Source: Nitrososphaerota archaeon (lineage in GTDB: Archaea; Thermoproteota; Nitrososphaeria; Nitrososphaerales; JACPRH01). Taken from it: a stretch of DNA of 64,000 bases. The stretch covers positions 1 through 64,000 of the forward strand of contig JAMCPI010000002.1 in the NCBI GenBank assembly GCA_023379805.1, given 5' to 3'. The notes below the pieces were generated by a model. The model worked only from the letters and a program-made list of their open reading frames with translations. It was not told the origin of the DNA and searched no databases. A program made the translations under genes and the position numbers. Shown piece after piece: positions 1-9,363 of the stretch (positions within the stretch are counted from its first letter, which is position 1; each line of letters begins with the position of its first letter).

Positions 1-79
1 TGCTCTCAGCAGGAACCTTATTCCTCTGAAACACACCCGACTCCCTAACCCTACCAACCACCACCTCAAGAGCACACAT
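1..79 (-). CDS. possible partial hypothetical protein running off the left edge
   Basis: On the minus strand an open frame runs from an ATG at 79 to the window edge and reads MCALEVVVGRVRESGVFQRN and a few more residues. The frame is also open upstream of that ATG to about 115 and encodes a CxxC-like stretch (FCAYCNPMCAL), so the true start may lie higher or use an unusual codon. Only about 26 residues are visible and I do not recognise a family. It would diverge from the Sec61-beta gene. Confidence 0.22.
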   Translation of the reverse strand, partial: MCALEVVVGRVRESGVFQRNKVPAES

Positions 80-157
80 AGGATTACAATACGCACAGAA
101 CCGTAAAACCCTATCCTAACAACATCGACGCATCTGGCATAATCTTTTAATGCTAAC

Positions 158-168
158 AATTTTTAAGA
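158..168 (+). promoter_or_regulatory. putative TATA box for the sec61-beta/DUF2070 unit
   Basis: The AT-rich element AATTTTTAAG sits about 30 nt before the TTG start of the Sec61-beta gene, which is the spacing expected for a leaderless or short-leader archaeal transcript. No Shine-Dalgarno sequence is seen. Confidence 0.35.
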
Positions 169-192
169 TGTGAACGGATAGGACGAAGTCAA

Positions 193-366
193 TTGAGCAG
201 CAGAAAAAAGAAACGAGAATCACCAATGCCCGCATCAAGCGCAGGTCTACTCCGCTTCTTCGAGGATGAAACGTCAGGCGTAAAGGTTCGACCAGAAATA
301 GTGGTTTTGCTATCTATCGCGATTGTCGTCGCATCTCTAGTGCTCCGGGTTGTTCTTCCAGTTTAG
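193..366 (+). CDS. secG: preprotein translocase subunit Sec61-beta (SecG/SecBeta)
   Basis: A 57-residue protein starting at TTG. It has a basic N-terminus (SSRKKKRES), the family signature PMPASSAGLLRFFEDETSG, then a conserved KVRPEIV segment and one C-terminal transmembrane helix (VVLLSIAIVVASLVLRVVLPV). This is the normal architecture and length of the archaeal tail-anchored beta subunit of the SecYEG/Sec61 channel, which stabilises the protein-conducting pore at the membrane. The gene ends 17 nt before DUF2070 on the same strand, so the two are probably cotranscribed. The start is supported by the family alignment and by a TATA-like element about 30 nt upstream. Confidence 0.93.
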   Translation: MSSRKKKRESPMPASSAGLLRFFEDETSGVKVRPEIVVLLSIAIVVASLVLRVVLPV

Positions 367-383
367 GAGCACCACCGTCAGAG

Positions 384-2138
384 ATGAATTCGACAAGTAA
401 CATACACCGCCGCTATAGCCTTCTCTTCACTTTACCTTCAACACCTACGGTAATAGCACTTTTACTGATCATTTCTTCACCCTTGGTTCTCGCCGCGTCA
501 TTTCTCAGCGGCTTCCCACTTACCTCTGTACTTCTGATCTACCTGGCCTTTGAGGCAGCTCTCTTCCTATCAATCGTTCTTGAGCACGTCACGCTGAAGA
601 GGAACCGTATCGCGAACTTTCGCCGTCTCACATTCATCTCGGTAGTTACAAGCGGTCTCTGGCTGATCATTACTCTCATAGGCACCTTAGTCTCTCCAGG
701 CAAACTCCTCTCCTTCATAGTAGTGGGCGCATTCTTCTCAGCGATGCTTCGACTCCTAGTCTTAGGAGCAGTGTTCTTCCACAGCCCATATCAGGCTCTT
801 CCTCTTGCAACGCTTCAACCACTGCTTCTAACAATTATTTTGACAGCCGACTACAACCTTTCCGAGTATCTTTCAGGACATCCAATGCTGCCCGCAGGCG
901 GCGTCCTCCTCTTAGCGGCTGTCCTGCTCTTCCTCAGCCGCGTCAACCGTTCAAGCTCAGGACTTCTACCTGTGCCGACTCTCACGATATTCCAAGCCTT
1001 CCTGCAGGCGTGGTCAGTCGAGGAGGCAGCGCCTCTTGAAAGCATACTGGAGAAATCCAGCTCAAAAACCACTGTGACAACCAGCATAATCACCTTCCAC
1101 AGCGACAGTGTCAAGCCGATGGTTGTCGTGCCGGAGGTTCATCCCGGCCCATTCTACCCTATTGGAAGCAGCAATCTTCCATATCAGTTGCATCACCACT
1201 TCGCGCAGCAAGGCTTCCTATCTCTCATTCTTCACGGTGTCTCAGGGCATGAGTTGAACCTAGTGTCAAAGAAAGAGGTGAACAACCTCTTATCATCCTA
1301 CAAACACCTAAACAAGCTCGGTGAAGGCGCCACCTGCAGCGCCCCCATAACGGTGACTTCAAACCGAGCTGTAGTGAACGGGCTAGCGTTCGGCGACTAC
1401 CCATTTCTTTTCCTAACACTCTCTCCGCACGGCATGGAGGATTTTCCTAGAGAAATCAAGAAACCACTGGAGGAAACCGCTTCCGCTAACGGCTTCAAAC
1501 ACCTCTTTCTGGTAGATACTCACAATTCTCAAGGCGAAGAGATTGAGCAGGAGGAGGCTGCTGAAGCGGTTGATGCGGCTGAGAAGGCGTTGAACAGTCT
1601 CAGAAAATCGGTTCAACATCCGTTCAGAACCGGTTTCGCTCACTCTTCAGAGCTGAAGGAGCCTAAGTTAGCCAGCGATATTGGGCCAGCAGGCGTCGGA
1701 GTATTAATTCTGGAAGTAGACGGAGCAAAGCACGCGCTTCTCGCCATCGACGCAAACAACGCACGCAGAGGTCTCCGTGAAGAAATCATCAGCAGACTTC
1801 AAGAATCAAGGATATCCGTCTTAGAGATCTGCACATCCGATACGCACATCAACGCTGGAAAAGTTTCGACCAGACAGGGATACATAGCGCTCGGAGACAA
1901 GACTGAAACTGAGACACTGGTTGATGTGGCTCGAAAACTATATGATCTGGCAGACGAGAGAATTTCAGCGTCTAGATTCGACATTAAGAGCGTTAACACA
2001 GACGTGAGGATAGTCGGAGGACGCCTCCTGAACGATGTCTCTCAAGCACTGGATCAGGTCACAGGAACCGCGCGTCGAGGCGGTCTTTCACTGGCAGCTC
2101 TTTCACTGCTGCTCTTTCTCTCTTCGCTGATACTCTAA
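384..2138 (+). CDS. DUF2070 family membrane protein
   Basis: This 584-residue protein has about six hydrophobic helices in its first 190 residues, a large soluble domain (about 200-560), and a C-terminal membrane helix (LSLAALSLLLFLSSLIL). The soluble domain carries the family-typical segments HPGPFYPIGSSNLPYQL, DTHNSQGEE and SDTHINAG, which are rich in His and Asp and suggest a metal- or phosphate-binding hydrolase-like site. DUF2070 is an archaeal family, and its position next to Sec61-beta fits a role at the membrane, but its biochemical function is not known to me. Residues 1-16 are a short hydrophilic lead, so the ATG at 384 is a reasonable start. Confidence 0.88.
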   Translation: MNSTSNIHRRYSLLFTLPSTPTVIALLLIISSPLVLAASFLSGFPLTSVLLIYLAFEAALFLSIVLEHVTLKRNRIANFRRLTFISVVTSGLWLIITLIGTLVSPGKLLSFIVVGAFFSAMLRLLVLGAVFFHSPYQALPLATLQPLLLTIILTADYNLSEYLSGHPMLPAGGVLLLAAVLLFLSRVNRSSSGLLPVPTLTIFQAFLQAWSVEEAAPLESILEKSSSKTTVTTSIITFHSDSVKPMVVVPEVHPGPFYPIGSSNLPYQLHHHFAQQGFLSLILHGVSGHELNLVSKKEVNNLLSSYKHLNKLGEGATCSAPITVTSNRAVVNGLAFGDYPFLFLTLSPHGMEDFPREIKKPLEETASANGFKHLFLVDTHNSQGEEIEQEEAAEAVDAAEKALNSLRKSVQHPFRTGFAHSSELKEPKLASDIGPAGVGVLILEVDGAKHALLAIDANNARRGLREEIISRLQESRISVLEICTSDTHINAGKVSTRQGYIALGDKTETETLVDVARKLYDLADERISASRFDIKSVNTDVRIVGGRLLNDVSQALDQVTGTARRGGLSLAALSLLLFLSSLIL

Positions 2139-2149
2139 CTAACCGCCGT

Positions 2150-2638
2150 CTAGCCTATGTAAGGCATGCTAGACTGGTCGAAGTTTTTGATAATTTCAGG
2201 TGTCTTGCCGACAGCGCCTTCGCCAAGGTACTTGAGCTCGGGATAGATTTCTACGATACCTAAGCCTGCCATACGTGTAGCAACGTGGTCTCGGCCAAGG
2301 TTCTCCTCTGAAACGCGGTAGACGAGTCTTCGAACCTCTCCCTCATCCAGATAGCCGAGTGAATGCAGATACTCATGTGTCAAGATGGAGAAGATGAAGC
2401 CGTTTAGCTCCTCCTTAGATTTGCCTAGTGAGGCTACCGCGTCAAGTATCGTCCGGTTCATGACGATGAGGTTTGAACCTACTTCATGGTATGCACCTAT
2501 TGCGTTCGGGAGTTCGTTTAGAACAAGCGTTAATCCTGCGCGGTGTTTTCTAAGACTCTTCTCCACCGTCTTCTTCACGAGCTCAAATATCTCGTTGAAG
2601 CTCAGGTTTTGAGATAGCTTTTCAACTAATCCGCCCAT
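2150..2638 (-). CDS. small HExxH metalloprotease-like protein
   Basis: A 162-residue soluble protein with a zincin signature HEYLH at residues 88-92, followed by SLGYLDE, where E99 could be the third zinc ligand. This resembles the extended minimal zinc-protease motif HExxHxxGxxxE. The N-terminal part predicts helices and a beta segment preceding the active-site helix, as in compact zincins. It converges with DUF2070 (12 nt between stops). No signal peptide is visible, so it is presumably cytoplasmic. The catalytic residues are present, but substrate and role cannot be read from the sequence. Confidence 0.8.
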   Translation of the reverse strand: MGGLVEKLSQNLSFNEIFELVKKTVEKSLRKHRAGLTLVLNELPNAIGAYHEVGSNLIVMNRTILDAVASLGKSKEELNGFIFSILTHEYLHSLGYLDEGEVRRLVYRVSEENLGRDHVATRMAGLGIVEIYPELKYLGEGAVGKTPEIIKNFDQSSMPYIG

Positions 2639-2877
2639 TTACTCAGCCTCACCTCTGAGGTGCCTTTGAAGCACAGGCCCTTCAAAGATATTGACATACT
2701 GAATATTATGACGAATTTGTTGTATTTAAAACTGTCAACGATATCTTAGCAGGAAGTATATATGCGGAAACTCGTAAATCGCTTCCTCGAATGTCTCTCC
2801 ATACATACTAGAGATAACACTCACCGGGCTTCAAGCGACACTGTTCTTCCTTCTTTCTTTTAGCCAGACAAACTGGA

Positions 2878-3117
2878 TTAGACGTAAATGTCCTGAACAG
2901 TTTTTCGATAGCCAGCGGCTCGTCTCTTCTTACGTTTGATTATGCTCTCAACTATGGCCTCGAATGTCTCGTCATGGAGGAACTCTAAGCGCGCCTCTAG
3001 CTCCTTGTGATTCTTCGCATCAATCGCCTTCATCAGGTCTTTTTCGAAGGTGTCATCTAGAGGCACGTTCAATCCGAGACGTTTAGCCCGTTTAATCCAG
3101 CAGACCACTTCAAACAT
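2878..3117 (-). CDS. hypothetical protein, small helical
   Basis: A 79-residue protein of mixed charge with a long helical middle (DLMKAIDAKNHKELEARLEF) and a lysine/arginine-rich C-terminal part (IIKRKKRRAAGYRKT). Composition and codon use look like a real archaeal protein. It has no motif I recognise and no close neighbours in an operon. The basic tail would suit nucleic-acid or ribosome contact, which is only an inference. The gene lies alone between two gene-free spacers of about 240-260 bp. Confidence 0.55.
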   Translation of the reverse strand: MFEVVCWIKRAKRLGLNVPLDDTFEKDLMKAIDAKNHKELEARLEFLHDETFEAIVESIIKRKKRRAAGYRKTVQDIYV

Positions 3118-3375
3118 CTAATAGCACGGTTTGTAATAAGTTCATCCGTTAACATTTCTATTAACTCAATTTGAGAGTCTGAAGAAAAATGAGGCTAAAG
3201 TCAACTTCCACAGATAATTTACGCCGCCCTCGAACTGAAGGCATCTTAAGGCGACATCGATGCTGCGACGCTGTGGATAGCGGAAACATTAGGAGAGTAA
3301 TCAAGTGTTTCCATCAACAATTAATAATAGCATTATCTCAGCTAAATCAACCACCAGTCGGAAGCGTAACAAAGA

Positions 3376-4830
3376 ATGCCTGAACTCGATAAACTGCTTG
3401 AAGAGATGTTGAGACAGAGACCCGATTTGGATGGAGAGAAGATTCTGCAGTTAATCGAGGAAAAGAAGAAGAAGGTGGGTGCCGGTTACTTGACCGACTC
3501 TGGAGCCGCTTTTCTCGTTGCATCAGATCTGAATGTTTCTTTAGAAGTGGTTTCAGCCAAAGAGTTGCACCTCAAGGATCTTTACATCGGTGCCAACGAA
3601 GTAACTGTTATTGGTCGCGTCCTTACAGTCAGTCCAGCTAAGAGTTATCAGAAGAAGGATGGGTCTGAAGGGTATTACCGACGCCTCACCGTCTACGATA
3701 AGGAGGTCTTCATCACAATCACTCTTTGGGATGACAAAACAAGCCGAGTAGAGGAGCTGAGCGTGACACCCGGAAGCATAGTTAGGATCCAGAAGGGCTA
3801 CGTCAAAGCGGGGCTGGATGGTCGCCCAATTATTCACATAGGGAACCGCGGGGATCTTGAGCTAGTAGTGGATGATAAGGCTGCGGAGGCGCGCCTCCCC
3901 TCCATTGAGGATCTTACTCAGGATGTCAACGCGATTAACACGCCTGAGCCTAACCTTGTTCTCACAGGCCTCCTGAAGTCTCCGCCACGTCTCTCAAATT
4001 TCACTAGGAAGGACGGAAGCCCCGGTAAAGTCCTACAAATCTATCTGAATAGTCTAACCGGCAACAGGAATGTGCGTGTAGCCATCTGGGATAACGACTT
4101 GATCTCAGAAGCGGATACTCCTACAAACTCGGTTGTGAGGCTTGTCGGGGTTAAGAGTCGTCTCTCTCAAGACGGGTCAATCGAGATGCACGGCAACGAA
4201 GGAACCTTCCTGCAGGTAATATCGGTTCAGAAACCCTATGGGGAAACCGGGTCAGGCCGCTTCCGGGTACTGTCAATCGGGAAGCTCAAAGCAAAGGAGA
4301 GCGGAGGCTCCTCAGCCTCTTTGCTAATCATTAATGAGTCAGGCGGCTTCTACACATTGGTTCTGAAGGACGAGGCCACCGAGCTGCTCCCCAGTATTGA
4401 GAACAACGGGTTGATCGACTGTGAATTCAAGGAGATCTCTCCCACGACCCTCCTCTGCAGCGAAAGCTCATCGATCAGGTTGCTTGAGGAGGATGACGAA
4501 TCCTTCCCCAACCTCGACAGCATCACCGCCAAAGTCAAGGACATCAAAGAATCGCCGTCACCGTTAATGGTGGAAGTCATTGCTCTGTCAAGAACCACGA
4601 GCCAAAACATCTTGACGAAAAGCGGTGAAAACATAACTAAGAGCGAAGCAATCGTGGGAGACGAAACGAAGGAAATCAAGGTTATCGCCTGGAGAGAGCT
4701 AGCGGATCTTCTAGAGGATATCGCTCCCGGCCAGCGGCTCAGATTAATCGGCGTAGTTCCTACACGAGGCTTCGACGGAGCCCCTGAGCTGCAGGTTAAA
4801 GCCTACTCTCAGGTTGAACGCATATCCTAG
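3376..4830 (+). CDS. replication protein A-like single-stranded DNA-binding protein with several OB folds
   Basis: This 484-residue protein has the N-terminal signature seen in archaeal RPAs (ILQLIEEKKKKVG followed by YLTDSGAAFLVASDLNV, about residues 24-55). At least three repeated OB-fold domains follow, roughly at 65-160, 185-280 and 380-480, with a more divergent one between. Each has the tIxGrVl...yxkkdGs pattern (e.g. VIGRVLTVSPAKSYQKKDG and LTGLLKSPPRLSNFTRKDG). RPA coats single-stranded DNA in replication and repair. No zinc finger is seen, unlike some euryarchaeal RPA41 proteins. It converges with the Lhr helicase gene, with 11 bp between stops. Confidence 0.88.
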   Translation: MPELDKLLEEMLRQRPDLDGEKILQLIEEKKKKVGAGYLTDSGAAFLVASDLNVSLEVVSAKELHLKDLYIGANEVTVIGRVLTVSPAKSYQKKDGSEGYYRRLTVYDKEVFITITLWDDKTSRVEELSVTPGSIVRIQKGYVKAGLDGRPIIHIGNRGDLELVVDDKAAEARLPSIEDLTQDVNAINTPEPNLVLTGLLKSPPRLSNFTRKDGSPGKVLQIYLNSLTGNRNVRVAIWDNDLISEADTPTNSVVRLVGVKSRLSQDGSIEMHGNEGTFLQVISVQKPYGETGSGRFRVLSIGKLKAKESGGSSASLLIINESGGFYTLVLKDEATELLPSIENNGLIDCEFKEISPTTLLCSESSSIRLLEEDDESFPNLDSITAKVKDIKESPSPLMVEVIALSRTTSQNILTKSGENITKSEAIVGDETKEIKVIAWRELADLLEDIAPGQRLRLIGVVPTRGFDGAPELQVKAYSQVERIS

Positions 4831-4841
4831 CAGCAGATCTT

Positions 4842-7607
4842 CTAATCGTCCCAGAATATTCGGTTGGCCACGAAGGTTTTCTCAGCCTTGTAGATGTCTT
4901 TGTAGAACTCCTCTTCGTCAGAGTATCTGCGCAGGATTCTGGCAGCTGTGTCAGCACCGATTCCGAAGCCTGAGATTGTGACGATGGCTCGGCGGCCAAA
5001 GTTCTGGATGAGAGACGAGGTTTTCCAGGCTCGGCGGAACTTCTTCTCTTCATCTTCAGTTAGCTTGCCTTTGATCTTCTTCTTTTTCACGATGCGGATC
5101 AGTTCATCGTCAGTCGGGTAGCTTTCAGCGATTAGGCGTGACCTGCATATCGGGCAGGAGATACTGTCCTCCTTGATGTCGCGGGTCTTTGTGACCGATT
5201 CCCAGCGTCCGCAGCTCATGCAGACTAGGCGATGCTTCCGGTTCTCCAGTCTCTCCTTCACCAGATCTAGGACAGTCTTCTCGATACTGATGGGGAGAGC
5301 GGCGAAGCTTGATACGTGTTGAAGGATCGGTTGAGCGAGCGGCGAGAACTTCTTCACCTCATTCTCAGCAATCTTTACTCGGCCTGTCTTCACCGATTCG
5401 ATGACTGCCTTCGTTTTTTCAATATCGTACTTCTCTTGGAAAATCTCTCTGAGAACCTCTTGGTATAACGCGGTGTTCTTGTATCTGTCCTGAATCAGGC
5501 GTGAAGCACGCTTATCGTATTGAGCGTCTTTTCCGACTACACCGAACTTCTTTGCGACATACCATGTCTTCCAGTTCAACGGGTGAGTGCCGATTACCGC
5601 TACTGAGAGAATGGCTTCGATGTCGAGGTCTTGGTTGAACAGGTCAACGACATGCTGAGGTAGGAGCAGGCCTTGTGATGAGAGGAGGATTCTGTAAGGA
5701 TCGGAGTTTGCCTCAACAAGATATCCTGTTTTGGATGAGATGATTGTGGATAGGAGTGTTGCAAGCGTCTGGTTTACTTTGGAGCCGAAGCAGCTGTGCA
5801 CTACAATGGTTCCTGAGCCTATCTGCTTCTCAACTGTGATTGAGTTTTCATCGGGAACATATCCGAGGATCTGTTGGCTCTCCTTGATTCGCTCTCGCTG
5901 CTCCTTGCTGACCTTGGTTGATGCTGTTGTTATGCCTGCTGCGATGTTTCTCCTTATTCGACCGACCTCTTTCACCGTGTCGAAATCTACCGGTATCAGC
6001 TCGCCAACCCAGTATGGGACTGTGTTAACATCCTCGAAGAGCGGCTCAACGTTGATCTCGCTCTTCTCGTAATCTATAGAGATGATTTTCCAGGAGCTTC
6101 CCTTCAGAACAAAGGGTCTGCCCGGTTCACCGAACTCCTCGACAAACATCTGATCCAGCTTACCGACCTTCTTATTGGAGACCCTGTCGATAACTGTCAG
6201 TGACTGGATGTCAGGGATCATTGAAACGTTGTTGTAATAGTATTTGTACATCTCGGCTCCCCTCGGCCGAGCCACTTCGCCGTCGTATCGCAGGATGCCT
6301 TGGCGATCCAGCAGTTCGAAGCAGCGATTCACCTCTTCAATACCGATGTCCCTGAACGGGTAAGCCTTCTTGATGACCGCGACCGCGTCGCTGATGCGTA
6401 GCGAACGGTTCTCCATCACCATTCCCACTAAGTGGTGGGACAGCACATCGAGGGCGCCTTTGTGGATCTCGCTTTTCTCAAAGGAGCCCGCGTGAACCCG
6501 GTTGATCAAGGCTAATGCTTCAAGTTCATCGTCGATGCGGTTAGTCACAACAAGCCCAACTGCTGACTCCCCGACCTGATGCCTGCTTCTACCGATGCGC
6601 TGAACCAGCTTAACCGCTTGGCGGCTTGAACCGTACTGCACTACTAGATCGACCTTACCGATGTCTAACCCCAGCTCCAGCGACGACGTGGAGACCACGA
6701 CCCCGGCCTCCCCATCTCTGAGCCGACGTTCCGTATCCTCCCTTATCTCTCGGGAAAGCGAGCCGTGGTGAACCTCAACTTGGATGTCAGGTGACTTGGC
6801 CCTCATCATAGAGCCTAGGTACTCAGCTTCATCTCGAGTGTTAGTGAACAGGATTGTGCTCTTCTCTACACCCACCTTGCCGCGAATGTATCTGAGAATG
6901 GACTCTGCAAGATCGGTGAGCGAGCCTGAAACGTAGCGGAGCTCGATATCGTATCGTCGGATCGAGGGATCTACGATTACTGCGGCCTTCATCTCCTCTC
7001 CGGCGAGGAATCTGCCGGCTTCTTCCAAGTCTCCTATGGATGCGGATAAGCCGATTCTTGTAACTCGGTGGCCTACGAGAAGTGCTAGCCGTTCGAGGCT
7101 GACTGAGAGGTGAGCGCCTCTCTCGCTTCCGATGAGTTCATGCAGCTCATCGATAACAACATACTCAAGCGTCCTGAGGTTTTCACGCATACGTCTGCTC
7201 GTTAGAATAATCGCGAGAGTCTCGGGAGTGGTTATCAGGACATCCGGCGGCTCGTCAACCATCTTTTGCCTTGAGTACTGCGAGGTGTCGCCGTGCCGAA
7301 TATCGGCCTTCAACCCTCGCTCTTCAGCATACTGGATTAATCTACGGAAAATGTCGCGGTTCAATGCTCTGAGAGGCGTTATGTAGAGTACACGGATACC
7401 TTTCTGCTCAGTCTTCTTCTCAGATAATATGGTGAATATCGGGATGACTGCTGCCTCGGTCTTACCTGAACCTGTGGGTGCAACGATAAGGGTGTTTCTT
7501 CCTCTGAGTACAACAGGTATTGCCTTCCGCTGGATAGGTGTAGGTTCTCTCCAGCCAACCTTCTCAATGTACTTGGTGATCTGTTCCTCTATCTGTTGAT
7601 ACTCCAT
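4842..7607 (-). CDS. lhr: Lhr-type superfamily 2 DNA helicase
   Basis: A 921-residue ATP-dependent helicase. The two RecA domains carry motif I APTGSGKT (43-50), motif II DELH (153-156), motif III SAS (188-190) and motif VI QRIGRSRHQ (336-344). They are followed by the winged-helix and Lhr core region. Near the C-terminus there is a four-cysteine zinc motif (CMSCG ... CPICR) and then a helix-hairpin-helix-like segment (IVTISGFGIGADTAARILRRY). Lhr-core enzymes are 3'-5' helicases that act on DNA and DNA-RNA forks in repair. The zinc and HhH extension marks the longer archaeal Lhr form. Confidence 0.93.
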   Translation of the reverse strand: MEYQQIEEQITKYIEKVGWREPTPIQRKAIPVVLRGRNTLIVAPTGSGKTEAAVIPIFTILSEKKTEQKGIRVLYITPLRALNRDIFRRLIQYAEERGLKADIRHGDTSQYSRQKMVDEPPDVLITTPETLAIILTSRRMRENLRTLEYVVIDELHELIGSERGAHLSVSLERLALLVGHRVTRIGLSASIGDLEEAGRFLAGEEMKAAVIVDPSIRRYDIELRYVSGSLTDLAESILRYIRGKVGVEKSTILFTNTRDEAEYLGSMMRAKSPDIQVEVHHGSLSREIREDTERRLRDGEAGVVVSTSSLELGLDIGKVDLVVQYGSSRQAVKLVQRIGRSRHQVGESAVGLVVTNRIDDELEALALINRVHAGSFEKSEIHKGALDVLSHHLVGMVMENRSLRISDAVAVIKKAYPFRDIGIEEVNRCFELLDRQGILRYDGEVARPRGAEMYKYYYNNVSMIPDIQSLTVIDRVSNKKVGKLDQMFVEEFGEPGRPFVLKGSSWKIISIDYEKSEINVEPLFEDVNTVPYWVGELIPVDFDTVKEVGRIRRNIAAGITTASTKVSKEQRERIKESQQILGYVPDENSITVEKQIGSGTIVVHSCFGSKVNQTLATLLSTIISSKTGYLVEANSDPYRILLSSQGLLLPQHVVDLFNQDLDIEAILSVAVIGTHPLNWKTWYVAKKFGVVGKDAQYDKRASRLIQDRYKNTALYQEVLREIFQEKYDIEKTKAVIESVKTGRVKIAENEVKKFSPLAQPILQHVSSFAALPISIEKTVLDLVKERLENRKHRLVCMSCGRWESVTKTRDIKEDSISCPICRSRLIAESYPTDDELIRIVKKKKIKGKLTEDEEKKFRRAWKTSSLIQNFGRRAIVTISGFGIGADTAARILRRYSDEEEFYKDIYKAEKTFVANRIFWDD

Positions 7608-7707
7608 TGCAAATCAAAACCGTTCGTCTTTCTTGTCAGCTCAGCCTGTTTGCCTGCTCACTGCTTGCCTTATTACTACCACTATTCTACGTTTTATTAC
7701 GACTTTC

Positions 7708-8295
7708 TTATGCTAGATAACGGTTTTCCTTCGGTGTCCTTCTTGAGTAGTGATATCCTAGAAGCAGGCCGATGATGAGTCCGCCGGCGTGCGCGTAGAC
7801 GTTTACGTTTACGCCTATGTTCAACGCTAGAAAGTACAGTGAGTAGAAGATCGCTAGAATGATGGATCTAGTGTCAAGCCCCTCTGAGTAGATTGTGACG
7901 GCGCCGAATAGGCCGAATATTGCGCCAGAGGATCCGGCGGAAACCGAGTCTATTCCGATGAAGAGGCTGAGCACGCTACCGAAGAGACCTGACGCTAAAT
8001 AGATTGTAAGATACTGCTTGCTGTTGAACAGCATCTCCGCGCCCATGCCGAATATCCACAGGAAAATCATGTTGCCGAACAGATGAGCTAAATTGACGTG
8101 TACAAAGTTTGAGGTGAAGAGCTGCCAGACTGCACCTTGCAGAACAAAATAGTTGGCTTGGCCGACTATGCGCAGAACATATTCACTGGTCTCGACGAAG
8201 TTTCCGCTGGCTATGGATGTCCCGATGTAGACTAAGACATTCACAAGAATAAGGAGCCTTGTCGGAGAGGCTGGTTCGCCTGATAAACGCTGCAT
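7708..8295 (-). CDS. rhomboid family intramembrane serine protease
   Basis: This 195-residue polytopic membrane protein has the rhomboid core of six helices. It shows the HVNLAHLFGNMIFLWIFG segment of TM2, the active-site motif GSSGAIFG (catalytic Ser123) and the general base His169 in YAHAGG of the last core helix. Rhomboids cleave transmembrane segments of other proteins. The gene starts with ATG at 8295 and lies about 100 bp upstream of lhr, with a microprotein gene just above it on the same strand. Confidence 0.92.
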   Translation of the reverse strand: MQRLSGEPASPTRLLILVNVLVYIGTSIASGNFVETSEYVLRIVGQANYFVLQGAVWQLFTSNFVHVNLAHLFGNMIFLWIFGMGAEMLFNSKQYLTIYLASGLFGSVLSLFIGIDSVSAGSSGAIFGLFGAVTIYSEGLDTRSIILAIFYSLYFLALNIGVNVNVYAHAGGLIIGLLLGYHYSRRTPKENRYLA

Positions 8296-8313
8296 CAGGC
8301 TTCAGATGCCTGT

Positions 8314-8484
8314 TTAGTGAGCGGTTTTCTTCGCTCGATGATGCAGATTATACTCGTAGAACATAATCAGGGTTACTGTCGCTACGAAGAACACCGTCAT
8401 GAAGAGATCCACGTTACTGAAGAAGCCCGCTACATCCAATTCAATCTCATCCTTGTCTGACCGTTCACTCTTTAACTTCACCAA
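8314..8484 (-). CDS. single-helix membrane microprotein
   Basis: A 55-56 residue open frame starts at TTG 8484 or GTG 8481. Its N-terminus is charged (KLKSERSDKDEIELD), followed by one transmembrane helix (VDLFMTVFFVATVTLIMFY) and a short basic tail (HHRAKK). The predicted topology is N-out/C-in or the reverse, with one span. It lies 18 bp upstream of the rhomboid gene on the same strand, so it may be a cotranscribed partner or substrate. I do not recognise a family. Coding is supported by the clean hydrophilic-TM-basic layout. Confidence 0.6.
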   Translation of the reverse strand: MVKLKSERSDKDEIELDVAGFFSNVDLFMTVFFVATVTLIMFYEYNLHHRAKKTAH

Positions 8485-8537
8485 TAAATCTTTTTACATT
8501 AACTCGACTGTCAGACCAGACAACAACCACTAACTAC

Positions 8538-8834
8538 TTACCTGCTTGCCTGCACTTGGCTCTTCTCTAGGTGGTTCGGCTTCCCTTCGTAAACAACCTG
8601 TTCGGGCAGCTTTTCTGACCATCTTCTCAGAAACTCGAGATCCTCTTCACGTCTACGCATATCATCCGGAAGCATAACGGGTATCTCATCAATAATCGGG
8701 TAGAACCGATGACATTTAGAGCAGACGAGAACGCCTTCGACAATCAAGTCACCCTCAGACTTGAGCTCAATCAAATCCAGCGGATAATGCTTGTCAATTG
8801 GGCAGGCAAGTATGTCGAGAAGACTTCGCTTCAA
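8538..8834 (-). CDS. Trm112-like zinc-ribbon protein
   Basis: From the TTG at 8834 the protein has 98 residues and begins LKRSLLDILACPIDKHYPL, continuing to VCSKCHRFYPIIDEIPVMLPDD. This is the Trm112/UPF0434 pattern: a CP near the N-terminus and a C-x2-C knuckle before YPI.xxIPxML. Trm112 proteins activate methyltransferases that modify tRNA, rRNA and release factors. A longer reading from an ATG at 8900 adds 22 residues (MIQGSRAITLFTSLV...) that fall outside the family. A TATA-like CTTTTTAC about 35 nt above the TTG supports the shorter start. Confidence 0.85.
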   Translation of the reverse strand: MKRSLLDILACPIDKHYPLDLIELKSEGDLIVEGVLVCSKCHRFYPIIDEIPVMLPDDMRRREEDLEFLRRWSEKLPEQVVYEGKPNHLEKSQVQASR

Positions 8835-9067
8835 AGTCGTATCACACCTTGAGCTTACTAAAGAAGTAAAAAGGGTTATCGCTCTCGAACCCTGAATCAA
8901 TTATTTTATTGCTAGTCTAACAGCTCTACTTGAAAGCATAGGAATCCAATTGCTTATCGGGTGATCACGCAGAGTGATCGAACATAAATAAATTTCCTGA
9001 TGATAAAACGGGTCTTCGTTGACCTTAGGCTGTTGATTGATTACTTGTATTGTTTTTTGGTTAAAGG

Positions 9068-9310
9068 AGGCCTTTCGTGCGCCGGCGCCACTGCTGCCAT
9101 AGGCCGAGGGAGGGATATATAAAGCGAGGAAAAGCGTGTAGGAAACTATTGTTATTCCTGATGAATCTGCATCAGGTAGTACCTTAGGCTGCAGAAGTTG
9201 CAAGGATGCATGGTGTGGGCTTGCAAGACTACATCCCAGTGATTCCTTTTGTTAGTGTAGCAGACCTGCTAGACCGGCTGCTCGGGGTTGCAAGATATTG
9301 GTTTATGCTT
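9068..9310 (+). ncRNA. candidate small RNA locus, family copy C, with its promoter
   Basis: This gap of about 530 bp between Trm112 and thiDN contains a TATA box GATATATAAA at 9114-9123. It is preceded by a GC-rich element (TTTCGTGCGCC...CTGCTG) and followed by GTGTAGGAA, AGTTGCAAGGAT and GCTTGCAAGACTACATCC. The order and sequences match the loci near 21.5 and 44.8 kb. A perfect hairpin CCTGATG-AATCTG-CATCAGG lies at about 9157-9176, and GGATG/CATCC could close the conserved core. A second GGTTGCAAGATATTGG occurs at about 9287. No convincing reading frame fits. The transcript would start about 9143 and its 3' end is uncertain. It is the most divergent of the three copies. Confidence 0.45.
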
Positions 9311-9363
9311 CCCTTATTGTCAAAGGAGCAACAATGTTACTTGGCCGGGAGTCTAGTCTGAAC

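Noticed and set aside
3189-3383. 64-residue frame before the RPA gene
   Set aside because: It overlaps the RPA start in another frame, has atypical composition (Arg/Cys-rich) and no motif.
9157-9176. TGATGAA in copy C as a box C of a C/D guide RNA
   Set aside because: There is no box D (CTGA) at the right spacing and no C'/D' pair; the bases form a perfect hairpin instead.
8901-9203. 100-residue frame on the minus strand (MQLLQPKVLPDADSSG...)
   Set aside because: It lies across the conserved promoter and core of small RNA copy C, has no recognisable fold, and is not conserved in the matching copies A and B.
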